From NCBI GenBank assembly GCA_019054805.1, contig JAHQIY010000006.1, positions 558,001-622,000 of the forward strand: a stretch of DNA of 64,000 nucleotides. Reading direction: 5' to 3'. The notes below the pieces were generated by a model that searched no databases, was not told where the DNA came from, and worked only from the letters and a program-made list of their open reading frames with translations. A program made the position numbers and the translations under genes. Origin of the DNA: Brachionus manjavacas. Its lineage: Eukaryota > Rotifera > Eurotatoria > Ploima > Brachionidae. Positions 30,883 through 44,400 of the stretch are shown here, piece by piece. The first letter of the stretch is position 1, and every line of letters begins with the position of its first letter.

Positions 30883-32764
30883 GGGAATAAATATTTTCAT
30901 CATCAAATAAATCAGAATTTGGCATCAAATTTTTGCTCAAATTTATCATCAAAATTAAATTTTTTTCATCAAAAATATTTTTTTTAACAAAAAATAAAAA
31001 ATAACTTAACAAAATATTTTTTTTACATCAATTTTTTTTTCTCTAAATCAAATAAAAAAAATTACGCTTCAAAAATAAATAAATAAAGCATTTAATTAAA
31101 ATTTTACTTCAAAATTAAATTACTTTGAAATCAATCAGCAATACGTTATTTTTTGTAAAAATTATGTAATTTTACAATGATTTATAAATACTTATACTAA
31201 TAGTTTTGTAAGCAAATAATTGTAAATTTTATTTTCAATCGACATCTTTCAATTCACAATTCAAATTAAATCAATAGTTAGTTCAAAAAAGGCCAAGATT
31301 TGAATATGAAAAAAATTAGGGGTTAGGTTTATTTCGATGATTATGTAAATAATGAAAGCATATAATACCAGCTGATGCAATTGAAAATAATTGGTTATAA
31401 TAATACGAGAATTTTATATGATTGTCCAAGATATTCAAAATGTTAAAAATGCAAACATTTTATACAGTATGTTGCAAAAGTTTAGAATTTTTTTTTTTCG
31501 TTAACAAAAGAATTGTTTTTGCGTATATAATAGGCGGGAAAATAAAAAAAAGCGGTGTTTTTTTCAAATTTTTATTTGTCATCAATCCAAGATCATAATA
31601 TCGAAAAAAAAAATTAAGTGAAAAAAAAATCCCAAAAAAAAATACAAAAGAAAAAATGGATACAAAAAAAAAAAAAAAAAAGGGTTCAAAAGTTTAGAAA
31701 TTTTTACAATTTAATACTTAAAATGACCGCCTTTGGCCTTATAACAAGCCCAAACTCTTTTTGGAATAGATTCAATCAACTTCTGTACGTACTCAGTCCG
31801 AAACTTTAACCACTCTTTGTGTAAAACCTCTTTTAAATGCTCGATAGGTTACCTTTGTGTTTACCATTTTGGCATCCATGTATGACCATAAGTTCTCGAT
31901 TGGGTTGAGATCTGGTGAACGGGCACACCATGGCAGAACCTCAATGTTCTGTTCTTTCAATCAGTCCCTTACTGAGTGGGCAGTATGTGCCGAAGCGCCA
32001 TCTTGCTGAAAAATCCAAGGGCGTCTGGCTCAAATAGCAGTTCAACAGATGGTAAAAGGTTGGTATCAATGGTTGCTAAAACTTTAGGATTACCCGAATT
32101 TCTAAACTTTTGCACCGACTTTTATTTTTTATTTTTTAGAGGAAGTTTTTTCATTATAAATATCTAAAAGTTAATTATATTTCTATCCCGAGTGTCATAT
32201 ATCAAATTGTAGAGAAAAAAAATTCTACAAATTAGTGCTTTTATTTTTTTTCTTTTGCACTCAATTTTTCGTAAAATACAACAAATAAACAATTTAAGAT
32301 AAATAAAATAACCAATTTCTAAACTTTTGCAACATACTGTATTATATTGCTGTTCAGAATAATTTACCAAAATTCTGACAATCCTAGAACACTTGATGTT
32401 AGTGAAAAAAGAACTCGTGGTTGACCAAAACTAAACTAGTCAAAAAAGCTTAATTGAGATTGTTTTTTTTATATTTTATATTCCACTTGGTTTTGGTTAT
32501 ACTAATTATTTTATTTGATGATAAAAAAAAATTTTTGATGCATACTTTCTATTTAATTAATCTAAATTTTCGTGTTTTTTAATGATGAATTTATTTTAAT
32601 TGATTCATATATATTTATTTTTATGAAATTTTAATAAATTTGGTGATGAAAATAAAAATATTTTGGCGATAAATTTCATTTTTTTGATGCTAAAATTTTG
32701 AAGTTATTTACTCAATTTTTTGATGATACATTTTAGATATTTGATGATACAATAAATACCACCC
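30883..32764. mobile_element. MULE-like element with ATCATCAAA arrays, carrying a nested Tc1
   Basis: It is flanked by a perfect 9-bp duplication, TTAATAAAA, at 30874-30882 and 32765-32773, with ends GGG and CCC. The word TCATCAAA recurs about five times in the left 120 bp. In inverted form (TTTGATGA) it recurs several times in the right 250 bp. A Tc1 element is nested inside. There is no coding of its own. Confidence 0.65.
31465..32339 (-). mobile_element. Tc1-like element, internally deleted, decayed transposase
   Basis: Terminal inverted repeats CAGTATGTTGCAAAAGTTTA and its complement are flanked by TA at both ends. On the minus strand between about 31710 and 32080 are the C-terminal transposase motifs GVPVHQISTQ (frame-shifted), WCARSPDLNPIENLW with the catalytic Glu/Asp context, and ESIPKRVWACYKAKGGH. 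Stops and frameshifts are present, and the 875-bp length (full elements are about 1.3-1.6 kb) shows the N-terminal half is lost. Confidence 0.8.
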
Positions 32765-32778
32765 TTAATAAAATAACG

Positions 32779-33429
32779 TAAAGTTCACGAAATTCAAAAC
32801 TTTAGTGCTATCTGAATTTCACATTTTTGACTCAAAATTCGTAATCTACGCCCTCAAAAACCCCAAAAAATAAATTTTTTTGAAGGGGGCAAAAAAAAAT
32901 TTTTACACCCAGGGTTCCAAAAATTTATATATTAATATTTGTAAATTTGTTAATTATCACATGATTTGAAGAGATTTTTTAAGAAAAATAAGGCAATAAA
33001 ATAAAAAAGTAAAGCCATAGAATTGTTCAAAATTTTGTCTAGATTTAAATAAAAAAAAAAAATATTGGGTCATAATTGATCCCTCGGAGGAGATACGATT
33101 TAAACCAGAAAAAACACATTTTTTTCCTTTTTTTAGCCAACAAAAACCGCCACACCCTTTTATTTTTTTTCTAAATTACATTAGCATGTAGAGAATTTTA
33201 TGCTCTTTCAGAATTTTAGTATATTTAAGTTTTATCTTTGAGATTTTGAGTCTAAAAGAACAATAACTTTTTTGCTGTTTGCTATTTTTGGAACCCTGGG
33301 TGTAAAAATTTTTTTTTGCCCCCTTCAAAAAAATTTATTTTTTGGGGTTTTTTAGGGCGTAGATTACGAATTTTGAGTCAAAAATGTGAAATTCAGATAG
33401 CACTAAAGTTTTGAATTTCGTGAACTTTA
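32779..33429. mobile_element. MITE with about 145-bp terminal inverted repeats
   Basis: The left arm (32779-32925) and right arm (33288-33429) are nearly perfect complements, starting TAAAGTTCACG and ending CGTGAACTTTA, so a TA target is plausible. The interior is non-coding. It lies only 5 bp from the target duplication of the upstream element. Confidence 0.75.
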
Positions 33430-33497
33430 TGTGCTTTTTTTTTTCAATACAAATTACTCAGACCTATATTATCACGTTAGAACAACTGCGTAATTTT

Positions 33498-33962
33498 CAC
33501 AAATACAATACAGCATGTTACCATTTATAATAGCCCCCTAAAAAGAGCAAAAATGAACCACAAATCGTGCAAAACCGAGCAATCAGAACAATATTTAAAG
33601 CTGACCGATCAAGACCACAAAACCTACTAAACACTATCTCAAACCAAGAACCTTTAGAAGCACAAGTCAAAAAACTTGTAAAAAACTTCATTAAAAACTC
33701 TAGCGCCGTTAGCAAAGGAATTAAGAGTTTAATAAGCAGTGGTGATTTGAGTAGAAGTGATAAGAAATCCATCTAAAAAAAGTACTTTAAAATATTTACT
33801 ACTTTTTTACTTTATATTTAATTTTTTATTCGTTTTTATTTTGAAAATTTTTACTTAATCTAATTAATTTTCGTATTTGTAAATTATTTTTTAAGCTGAA
33901 AGGAGATTGTTCTTTTTTCAAGCAGCAGACCATGGGCCACATTTTAATTTAAATAAATAAAA
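33498..33962 (+). mobile_element. 5'-truncated LINE with 14-bp target duplication
   Basis: AACTGCGTAATTTT occurs at 33484-33497 and again at 33963-33976. Between them is the C-terminus of a LINE ORF (33500-33776: VQNRAIRTIF, LEAQVKKLVKNF..., stop) and a 3' region ending in an AAATAAATAAA tail. Confidence 0.75.
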
Positions 33963-33976
33963 AACTGCGTAATTTT

Positions 33977-34316
33977 GTCTTTTCTGAATAATTTAAAAAA
34001 GTTGTTGATTTTGAGTCTGCTTTAATGAAAAATAGATCAAGGTGTTCTTTTTAATGATGATCAAAGTAACACCGTGCAAAAAACGGAAAGGTACTAAGAG
34101 GAAAAGGTTAAAAAGGGAAAAACTCGACTGAATACTAGAGAACATGTTTACTTTTTTAACCATCATAAATTTATTTATTCAATAAAAAATAATCAAAAAA
34201 TTTTACAATTTAATAATTAAACAATAAAAAAAATAGATAAAAAGATACAAATTACTACATAACCAAATGGAATGTTCAGTTTGTGCTAGGTGAAATGAGA
34301 TTCGCGTTGAATTCAA
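33977..34316. other. 3' flank of the macroglobulin gene
   Basis: AATAAA-type signals on the minus strand lie near 34170-34182. No other feature is seen. Confidence 0.4.
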
Positions 34317-37300
34317 TTATGTAACTAGAAAAATACTTTGAACAAAAACAAAACTAACAGAAATAAATGAAAGAATGACGAGCGGGCTCGCCTGGAACAT
34401 GCCTGGCGCAAACGCATAGTGCGGACAATATGGACACTGGTACGAGCCACACACTTCGCATATGTCCAGGCCAAAAATGTCTCTTAGATAGTACATACTT
34501 CGATTGGCATTTCCAGGCTCGTGGTACTCGAACACTTTCATTTCATAGTAGCGCGACAAATTGGCCACTGGTATGTAGCGAATGGCAGTGAAAGTAAAGC
34601 AAATGGGCTCAAGGTCCAGATAGTCGAACAAAAAATTGACAGTGGGTCCGGGCGCATTTTCTCCATCGCCCAAATTCCTAGTAAACGTGACCATTTCTTT
34701 AAGCCATCTTTCCTCAACTCGGTAGCCAGTCGGAATCTGAATCTGAAATTGTGCATGTCCTGACTTGTTCGAGCCGAGTATTTCCAGATTCTGCGGCAGC
34801 CAACTCAGACACACGTGGTAGTCGATGTGCGAAAAATTTCTGCCATACAACTGAGTCTGCACACTCATGTTAAATGCTTCATACGGAGGCTTTCTGATCA
34901 GCCATGGATACTCCACATTGTACTCGACTTTGAGCTGGACTAGAGCATAGCCAGTGCCTTGTCCGTCAACCAGCAGATTGCCCCACACATTCTGAATGTT
35001 GTATTGCTGAAGTTGAATTATGTTCGAGTCATTTATGGTGACATAGTTGACGTCCAAGTCATTGGAAGACGAACTGGTGAAATTGATGTTCATGTTGTAG
35101 TTCTGAATTGAGTCGCCGGTGCCAATGGCGTACAGAACGAGGGCTTTGTGAGCCAAGAGTGTGTCGTAAGTGCTGGACATGCCGCCAATGTGGTTTCGCT
35201 GGGTCTGTAGCCATGTCATTATTTCGTATTTGTTTTGCTGTTCTGCGCGGTAGATGTGGGTGAGGAGAGCGTAGGCTGTGGCGGCGACTGCGTGTCCCTC
35301 GTGGTTCGACTCGGGCTTCCAGTTGTGGCGCGGGTTTTTCGACGGCCAGTAGATCTTCATTCTGGGTATTTGCCAATTTGACCAGTAGATGCCGTAGTCA
35401 TTTTTGTGCTTGGTCGAGATGAGCACCTGAAAAGCCAGGTCTTTAATTGGCGAGTTGGTCAAGTGAAGAGCATAGGTGACAATGGCTCGTTCGAACGAGT
35501 CGGTTATTTTGGTGAAATGCAGCTCCAGATACATGCGCGCTTTGTTTATTGCGTTGCTGACCAGTTTGGCTGCTTGTCCTCTAATGTCCGAGTTGACCTT
35601 GAGAGCGATCAGACACTGGGCTGTGAGAGACAAATTTAGCTTGACATCAGAGCCGTCCCAGTTTTTGGTCCAGTTTGACTCGAATTTTCGGTCATAGACC
35701 GGACCGATCTCGCCCCATGATCCGTTCACCGCATTTTGTTGTGAAACCAACCATATGACTGTGCTGTTCAGCAGTTCCGGGTCTATAAACAAACCATACT
35801 GCTCCCATACTGGATCTACTGCTTCTTTGATCACTGTTATTGCCCATGAAGTAACCCAAACGCTTTCTGTGTTTGGCACACCTAGAGCAAAATTGTTAGA
35901 TATGAGAATTTGAGGGTTGCAAAAAATTTATTCAAAATTAATTGTGGAAGAAAAATTATTTTTTTTTAATTATAAAATTTGATGCATTTAAAAAAACTAT
36001 GAAAAATCGGATCTTTTTTTTTAGGATATTTTTTGGCCACCAATACTTCATAAAGTTAGAAAAGAATATCTATTTAATATTTTACCAAAAACTAAACCAA
36101 AAATTAAACTTGAACAAGTAACTATTTCAAAACAAGCTCAATCAACGAATACAATACATGAGATTAACAAAAAAATGTGCAAAGATTATTTGTTGTCGGC
36201 TAATCAATGTAACTGGAATACATTTTCAGAGCTTACAAGCGAGTATCAAAAACTACGAGTTATACAATTAAATCATGATAATTGGAAACTGAGCACTTGT
36301 ACATGCCCATATTGGCACAAGAATTACATTTGCAAACACATAATTGGTATCGCGAACAGTTCAGATATCAATCTAATCCAAGATTTCCCAGAAACAACCT
36401 ATACCGTACCTCTAAATAAAATTCGTGGCACAGGAAGACCATCAAAAATGAAAAAGTCTTTGATTAAATGATTTTTTTCTTATTTTTTATATATTTGATT
36501 TTTTTTTATATGTTATATATTTGATATTTTTATTATACATTTAATAATTTATATGACAAATTAAATTTAAAAAATATATGACATTTAATTAAATACTTGA
36601 CTTTAAATTATATTTGACACATTAATTTCTGATAATACGGGTTATGTTATAACCCAAATTGGATGTCATATTAAATTTGAGTTATTTTAAACAGTTACAA
36701 TATTATTTTCTTCAGTTACATTAGCTATTATTTTCTAGTCATAATTTTTCATATATAAATGCTTGTTTTTCACTTACGAGTTTGAGATTCCATTTTCAAA
36801 AAATAAAAGTTTATAATTTAAATTCTACTTTGTTTCTCTTATTTGGTCTCTCAACTCAATCAAGGATAAGTCATCCAATAACCCCCGTGTACAGACTTAT
36901 CAAACAATTAATTATATAACCAAACACGGTTATAACAGTTTATATAGATCCTTTATTAAATTGATTGTTACATTAAATTATTAATCGTCTCAGATAGATT
37001 TGATCATTTTCAAAAATGCTTAAATTTTCTATAAAATAAGCATTTTTTGAAAACATAATCTTAAAAAAGTATTATCATCAATTTTATTAAAAAATACGAT
37101 GGACCCACAGCAACCAACAGAAAAGTACGCTTTTGACTACGATTTGAATTCCCAGTATATGGTAGTTAAATTTGCCATTGAGAAATCTATTGCGATAAGT
37201 GAATCAAGATTTTGGTGACGCTGAATTAACAGGAAATGGTAATGAAGATTTGGAACCACTTTTAAAAACAAAAACAAAAAAAAGACATATCTACAGCGAA

Positions 37301-38391
37301 TATGGAGAATGCAAGGATATAAGAGAAAGTTAAGATAGTACTAAAAGCTAATGAAATCGATGAATGCCAATGGGCAAAACAGAACTATCATTTGTCTGAT
37401 TACTGCGCCCAAAGTATCAGACTCAAATGTCCCGATAGCTCTGTGACTTTTTCTGACGTTTAATTCTGTATAATAATTAATATTTACTGTCTCATTTAAT
37501 ATTTTATAGCAAAATTTAATAACTTAATGTGAAATTAGTTACGGTATACCACCGATTGTCCATGGTTTTATTATTAATTATATTTATAAATATTTTATTT
37601 ATTGTGCTTGATAAAAGTAACCTTAATTTGTAAGTTTAAAACTATTGCAAAAAATTATATTATTGAAATTAATTTTAATTTTTTGTGAAGATTATTTTTG
37701 GTGATCAAAAAATATTTTTTTGTGATCGTTTTTCATAATTTTTTGATCACATTTTTTGGTGATCAACTGATCAAAGTCGTCATAACCCGGTATAAATTAC
37801 CTAATAAAATAGTTACAGCGAAAAGTTTGAATAGTTTTAAAGAGCAATTAGACGAATGGATGAATGGAAACTGCTAAAGCTCATTTATGGGCTAGGTACT
37901 TACTGTCCCGCATCTCAATGCAGCAGTTTATACTACTACCACTACTGCTTCTACTTTTTAATGATAGCCATTTAAAAAATTTATTATATAATTAAACTCC
38001 TTTTGCCATTGATAGAAATTTTTTAAATAGTTCTAGAGTTTAAATAACTTCATAAAGAACAAATGAGAAATACATTTTAGAAAAATTATTTTTATTAATA
38101 TTTATTATCAGTATTGCTGGTGGAATCCGAGGACATCAAAGATAAGTGACCAAGCAAATGACAAGGATCAAGATTAGAGAGAACTTTATGACAAATCGAG
38201 TGGTGAATGCGTGGAACGAATTACCAATAGAGGTCGTAAATGCAAAATCTAAAAATGAATTCAAAAACAAATTGGATAACTTTTTGAAACAAAAATAATT
38301 AATTTTAAGTCATATTTAAAATCAGACAGCTACCATAGTAAGGCTGGATAAAGCATTGCTCCGCAGTTATTCTGCTCTAGCTTTAACTATT

Positions 38392-38446
<55 letters not shown>

Positions 38447-41400
38447 TTATTATTATTATAATTATTATTATTATTATTATTATTATCTGTGGTGTAGAAA
38501 AAAAACGTGAAAAAAAATCTTACCGTATTGATTGAACCATCCGAGGCCTTCAAAAGTGGTGATTATTCTCTGATACTCATGATTGGCCCATTCAAGCACT
38601 TTGACCACATTGTTCAAATTGAAATTTCTTCCGCCATGTCCTTGTCGCATGTACATCAAATTGTTGAGCATAGTGCCAAAACTAAATATGCCAGCTTCGA
38701 TCGGCCCGAACGCTTTTTTCACAAAGTTAGCCGACGAAATGAAAGTGTCAAGGCCGAGGTAGAAAAAAGGCCCGCACACGTCCCCGGTAATGGACACTTG
38801 GGCACTGGGCGATCCGGGTATGAACGACCAGATCTGCTGCAGCGGCAAAATAAATGTCTGATTGGTGACTATTTCGAATTCGGAGACCATGCGCGGCATA
38901 TTCACCAAGCTGAGCAAGTAGGGCGAATGGAACACATTGGTGACTCCTTCGTAGAACACTTGCATGGTGCCAATGTAGGTGTCTCGGTTGGCACCGGTGA
39001 GCGCGTCTATTCTCACTTGAATGGTGCCTGAGCGCCTCGCCACTATGGGCATGTGCAAGCGCCTCGACTGGCCCGGCTGTATGATCACCAGGACATGGTG
39101 CTCGCCGGTGGTCAAGCGCGGCGCAAAGCTCGACACCAGGCCGTCCTGTTCCACATTGACAAAGCGATAGTCGTCGGACGGCTGCAGCACGATCAGGCCT
39201 TCGATGCGCGTCGACTGGAAGTTGAACACGTCGACGCGCAGCCCCACTTGCTCGCCCAGCCGGCACTCGGGCGGCATCTCCACCTGAACATAGAACTGCC
39301 TGGTGGTCGAGATGCGGCCGGGCATTTTGAGCACGCCAAAGCCGCTCAGCCGAGACATGGCAAAAGCGCCCACCACATAATTGGCGATGTCCTTGGACAC
39401 CTCGGCCCTGAACTGGACTCGTCCGTCCGGCAACGTGAACGAGTCCTTCCAGAGCCAGCTGAGCTGATAGATGCGCTCGATCTTGGGCTGGAAGCGCTCG
39501 TGCAGCGGGCGAAAGTACGCGCGGTCCTGCGCACACGCGGTCTCGTCCGAGCAGTCGCGCTCGCACTGACACGCGCGGTCGCACCGCTGCTGCGCCGAGT
39601 AGCACGACGAGCCGTCCAAGCACGCGATCAGCCCCGACTCGTTGCAAGTGAGCCTTGCCTGGGACAAGCTGTCGAACAGCGGCAGGTCGCTGAACACGAT
39701 GAGGCCCGTGTAGGCGAAGGTGGAGAGGGCGTCGAAGGCGTAGGACTGCGAGGCGAAAAAAAATCTGTGGGCCGCGAAGCCGAGCTCGGTGTTCCACGTT
39801 TGGTGCACGCTGGTGTTGGCGTTCCGGTCGAACGTGTACAATTCGTCGTAGAGCATCAGCTCGGTGATTATGTTGCCGCCGTTGTACAAACGAACAATGG
39901 ACTCGTCCAGCGCCGCGATGCCCACGAACGACTGAGGCGAGGCGTACGCGAGAATTTCGACTGTGTCGCCGGTGAAGTCTTTGCGCCGATTTATGGTAAT
40001 GTTAACTTTGTTCTGGATGCTCGAGGCGTTCACGTGAAAGTTGTACGAGTCGGCGACCAGCTCGCCGTCGTACTTGATGTAGTAGGCGACTATGTGAGCG
40101 GAGGGCACCATTTCGCGCGTCAGTCCCACATCGAACGTCTTTTGCTTGTTGTTCATTTGGAGCACGTCCGTGTGGACTATGCGGCTCGACGAAACGATGT
40201 GATAGTGCACTTGGTCGACCGGCTGGCTGACGCGCACTGTGAATATCATGTAGTCGCCCACTTGCGGGTCCACGGTGCTCGAGCTCACGAATATGTAGCT
40301 GTTGGTGGGCGATTTGTAGCGGATGGCGCGCTCCGTCACCACCGTTTGCGGGTCCTCGAAGTCGTTCTCGACAAAGCTGGCTATTAGGCTCACGTACTGG
40401 GTGTTTGTGTCCGGCGTGAACGAGAACTTGCATATGCTGGTCGTGGGCTCTATGCTCAGGAACTCCTGGTTGCTGAACGAAGAGCCGCCGCTGGTTTCGA
40501 CGCGGAGGCGCACGTAGCTGTTTTGGATGCGCTCGACCGGCAACGGGGTGCCGTCTTGCTGCGACACCGCTATGTAAGTGGTGTAGGGCATGCGGGGCTT
40601 GAAGGCTTTGGGCTGTTCGCCCAGAAATTTGAGCTGTATGCGCGGGTCGTACAGAGTGGTGATGAACGATCCGTTGCTTTTTTCGTTAAAGTACGGATCG
40701 TCGACTTGAGCCTCGACGTACACTTCGAGCTCGTTTAGCGACGATTGGCCGCTTATTGCCAGCAGTTCACTCATGCCAAAGTGAAAATCGACCACTCCGT
40801 TGAATTGTTCGATGTAGCGTTCCAGGTACGGATAGCCGTCCAAGTCGTAGATGCTCACTACGGCCGGTTTTACTATTGCTTTTATTCGACATGTGCCAAA
40901 CACCGCTCGACCAGTTGTATAGCTTTTGAATTGGAGAAAAATTTTTTAAAATTTTAAATTTACCACAAAAAATGATTTATTAGCACATAAAAATATATTT
41001 TCACCACAAATGATTTAATAGCGCTTTTAAAATATTTCTTACTACAATAAAATAATTTAGTAGCACATTAAAATACATTTTCACCACATATCTTAGATGC
41101 ACTTAAAAATTGCTTATTGTCACATTAAGAAATATTTTCACCACATCAAAATATTTTTTTACTACATTAAAAATATGACTCTGTATAATTTAAAAAAAAA
41201 TTAATGTCTATAATCATAGGTGACCATTACCCCTCATTCTAAATATGTGACCACGACTGGTCACATAATTTTCATAGATAAAATGTAGCTATAAGTTAAA
41301 TAATAAAAAAATTAAGTGACCAAAGAAATTTAAAATCAGTTTTAAGTTTTAATGTTTTTTAGCTTTATTTTTTATTAAGACTTTTCGCGCAAAATAATTA

Positions 41401-44400
41401 TCCCATTCAGGACACTTGACTGGACTTCTCTTAATACATAAAGATTTTTTTACGTCTTCTATAGTTTCATCGGTGCATTTTGGTTTTTCAAGTGCCTGCT
41501 TTTCATATAACAAACTTTTTATCGCTTCCTGAAACTGTAAAAATTTCTTAAATTCGTTGACGATTCTTTGACATATTCTTTAACTTTAATATTCATTTTT
41601 GAATTTGACTAAATAGTCTGAACGATTTTGTTTATGATTTCTTTTATTAGTTGAGCTTTAAAATAAATAATATTTTATCAAAAAAAATAAATCTTATTCT
41701 CAAATTAGAATTATCAAAATTTTTTTTAAATTGATTAAAAATGTGTTAAATGTTTAAAAATTGGTAACCAAAAAAACAGGTGGTCAATTTCTGGTCAAAG
41801 ATTTAGGGTGAGGGGTACTGGTCGCCTAAATATTTCAAAAAATAAATTTTTAATAAAGAAAATTATTGCTCGTATTTAACTTGAAAATAATAATATTAAA
41901 ATATAACTTAAATGTTATTTTAATTTTATTCTCAATTTAGATGATCACTTCCTTACGGAACTTGAAATAAAATAAGTGACTAACGACATCAAAAAGGGTA
42001 TTCAAAATTGCTATCAAAAGTCTAAAGTCTCAGATAAAATAAAAAAATCTTTTTATTAACATATATAAAAAATATTTTGACATTAATTTAAATACCTATT
42101 TACATTAAATAACATAACATTAAATGCTTATCTGATTTTTGACTTTTAGCAAAGTATTTAACAACTAAATTTTTGACAATTATTTTTAACATCGAATTCA
42201 TCTAACAAAAAATTACTATTTACCAATTTACTTTAACTTCTCCTTTATAAATTTAATCATGTCTTTATAAAATAAATTTTAATGTATTAATAATTCTAAA
42301 TGCAAAATACAAGTAGGTCTCCTATATTAAGTTATCTTAAATGCATGTAGACTTTCTATTAAGTATTTTTGTGTTTTTAAATTAGTAATTTTAGTTACAC
42401 AAACTAAATTTAAAATGGTTTAAAAACAAAATGATTTTGGTCAGCCATTTTTTTCTCATGAAAAAAATATTTTTGAAATAAAAATTAATTATTTAAATTA
42501 ATAATAAATAGTGAGATTAACCAAGGTTTCATTTTATTAGAAAAAATTCAAATTTTCAAAAATCATGGAAAAAACCGCAGATAGTCTATAACAGATAAAA
42601 TAAAAAATTTAAATAACTTTCATTAAAATTTTTTACTAATAAAATTTTAAATTTGCTAATTTCTTGTTTTTTTGGAATAAAAATTTGCGTAAAAATTCCT
42701 ATCAATGGTCATTTTAACTTTTTTGGCGCTTTTTAAGTTTCCTAAAATTTACTGAGATTATGCGTAAAGCTGCTTAGAATTTTTGTGAAACAGTGTATCA
42801 AAGAAGTACCGTAATTAATTTTTTAAAAACAAAACTTTTTTAAATACCCGTTACAATGGCTCTATCTCAAAATAGCTAATTAAAAAAAAATAAGAATAGC
42901 TGAGTAATAAAAAAGCGTGTATCAAAATAGCTAATTTAAATTAGATGCAATCAGTGAATTTGAAAAAAAATATTTTATTGTGAAAAATGTGAGATAACCC
43001 AACATTTCTCTCTCACAAAAAGGTCATCCACGGTTGCATTTTAATGGTTATTACTATAGACAAAATGGACAACAAAATAAAAAAAGCATTTTCAATAGCT
43101 CTATAATGAGATATTAGATTTTAATTTTATTTTTATTGACACCTTTTTTGAATAAAATTTTTTAGCTTTTTTGAATTATTTAAAAATTAAGGCAATTAAG
43201 CTATTCTAAAACATTTTTTTCTTTATTTAAAAAAAAAATAATTGAGCTATTTTGATATTTTTTTTACCTGTACGCTGTTTGGGTCTTGCCTGTTATGTGA
43301 CCTGATCACTCATGTCAGTTTGGTGACCGGATGTTTTTTTGTTCGGGTCACATAAATTTGGGTCACACATTAAATGACCATCGATACCAAATATTTATAA
43401 ATTTATAGGTCACCAAAAATTCTGATGGGTCACCAAAATTTAAATAATTCCAAATTTTTAAAGACAAAAATTTTAAATATCTCTTCTCGTGCTAAAATAA
43501 GCTAAATAAAAATTATTAAAAAAAATGATGTAGTAAATTTGAAATCTTCTTAGAACTATTTAAAAGGCAGTGATCTTTCAGTGAAAAAATTAATAAAATG
43601 GAAAAATAAATCGCGAATTATTCAATTATTTGGTTTCGTTGGGGCTAATTTTACCAATTCAAAATTGTACAAATGATACCTGCTTGAAAAAAGGTAAAAA
43701 GATGTAATTGAAGGAACGAAAGCGTGGAAAAAATGCTAAAAATGACCTTTTATCCTGGTGGTGAATTTTTAATGTACAGCTTATAAAACTATTTATTTTG
43801 AGTCATTTTTTTCATTATTTCGAAAGCCGGTGAAGATTAATGAAAAAAATGATTAATAATTTGATGGTTCACAAAAATATTTTGTTGGGTCAAAATAATA
43901 TTTTGGTTTAAAATGACAAAAATAAGAAAGAAAATTATGGTCATATAATGTGTGGCCCAAACTTATGTGACCCGAAAAAAAATATCCGGTCGCCAAACTG
44001 ACATGAGTGATCAGGTCACATATTATATGACCCCCTTGGTCACATAACAGACCGTTGTTTTAATTATAGCTATTTTAAACGATGCTATTTTGAGCTACTC
44101 CCCGTTAAAATAATAAAAGTAAGCTAAATATCACTCAAATTGAATACCTTTAGCAATTTAATCAAGAAAAATTAGTTAAAATCTTTCCTCACCCGAAGAA
44201 TTATTGAGCAAGTTTAAAACATGGGTCGAATTAAGCTAGAGTGGTAGTATGTCAGCACAACTGTTATTTGTTAGTTGTTTTTTTTTAGATGTCAATGTGT
44301 CTTTAAATCCTCAAATATAATAAAAATTTTGAAACTTTAAAGTCACAGTGAAATTTTAGGAACCGATTGATCAATTTTTTTATTCTAATTAATTTATTAA

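Noticed and set aside
31618-31809. Lys-rich 63-codon frame
   Set aside because: It arises from poly-A tracts within the Tc1 element; antisense to the transposase remnant.
38386-38486. CRISPR-like array
   Set aside because: A simple ATT microsatellite forming the tail of a LINE; no spacer/repeat alternation.
38507-39031. 174-codon plus-strand frame
   Set aside because: Antisense shadow of macroglobulin exon 2.
38748-39797. 349-codon open frame on the minus strand in another frame
   Set aside because: Same-strand shadow of macroglobulin exon 2 in its GC-rich part; Arg/Ala-rich composition.
39053-40387. 444-codon open frame on the plus strand
   Set aside because: It lies antisense to the macroglobulin exon 2, whose frame has clear family motifs. 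High GC removes stops on the other strand; the translated product is Arg/His/Val-rich with no domain.
40962-41175. Minisatellite as a functional array or CRISPR
   Set aside because: Units vary in length and sequence, no unique spacers, and it is intronic in an animal gene.
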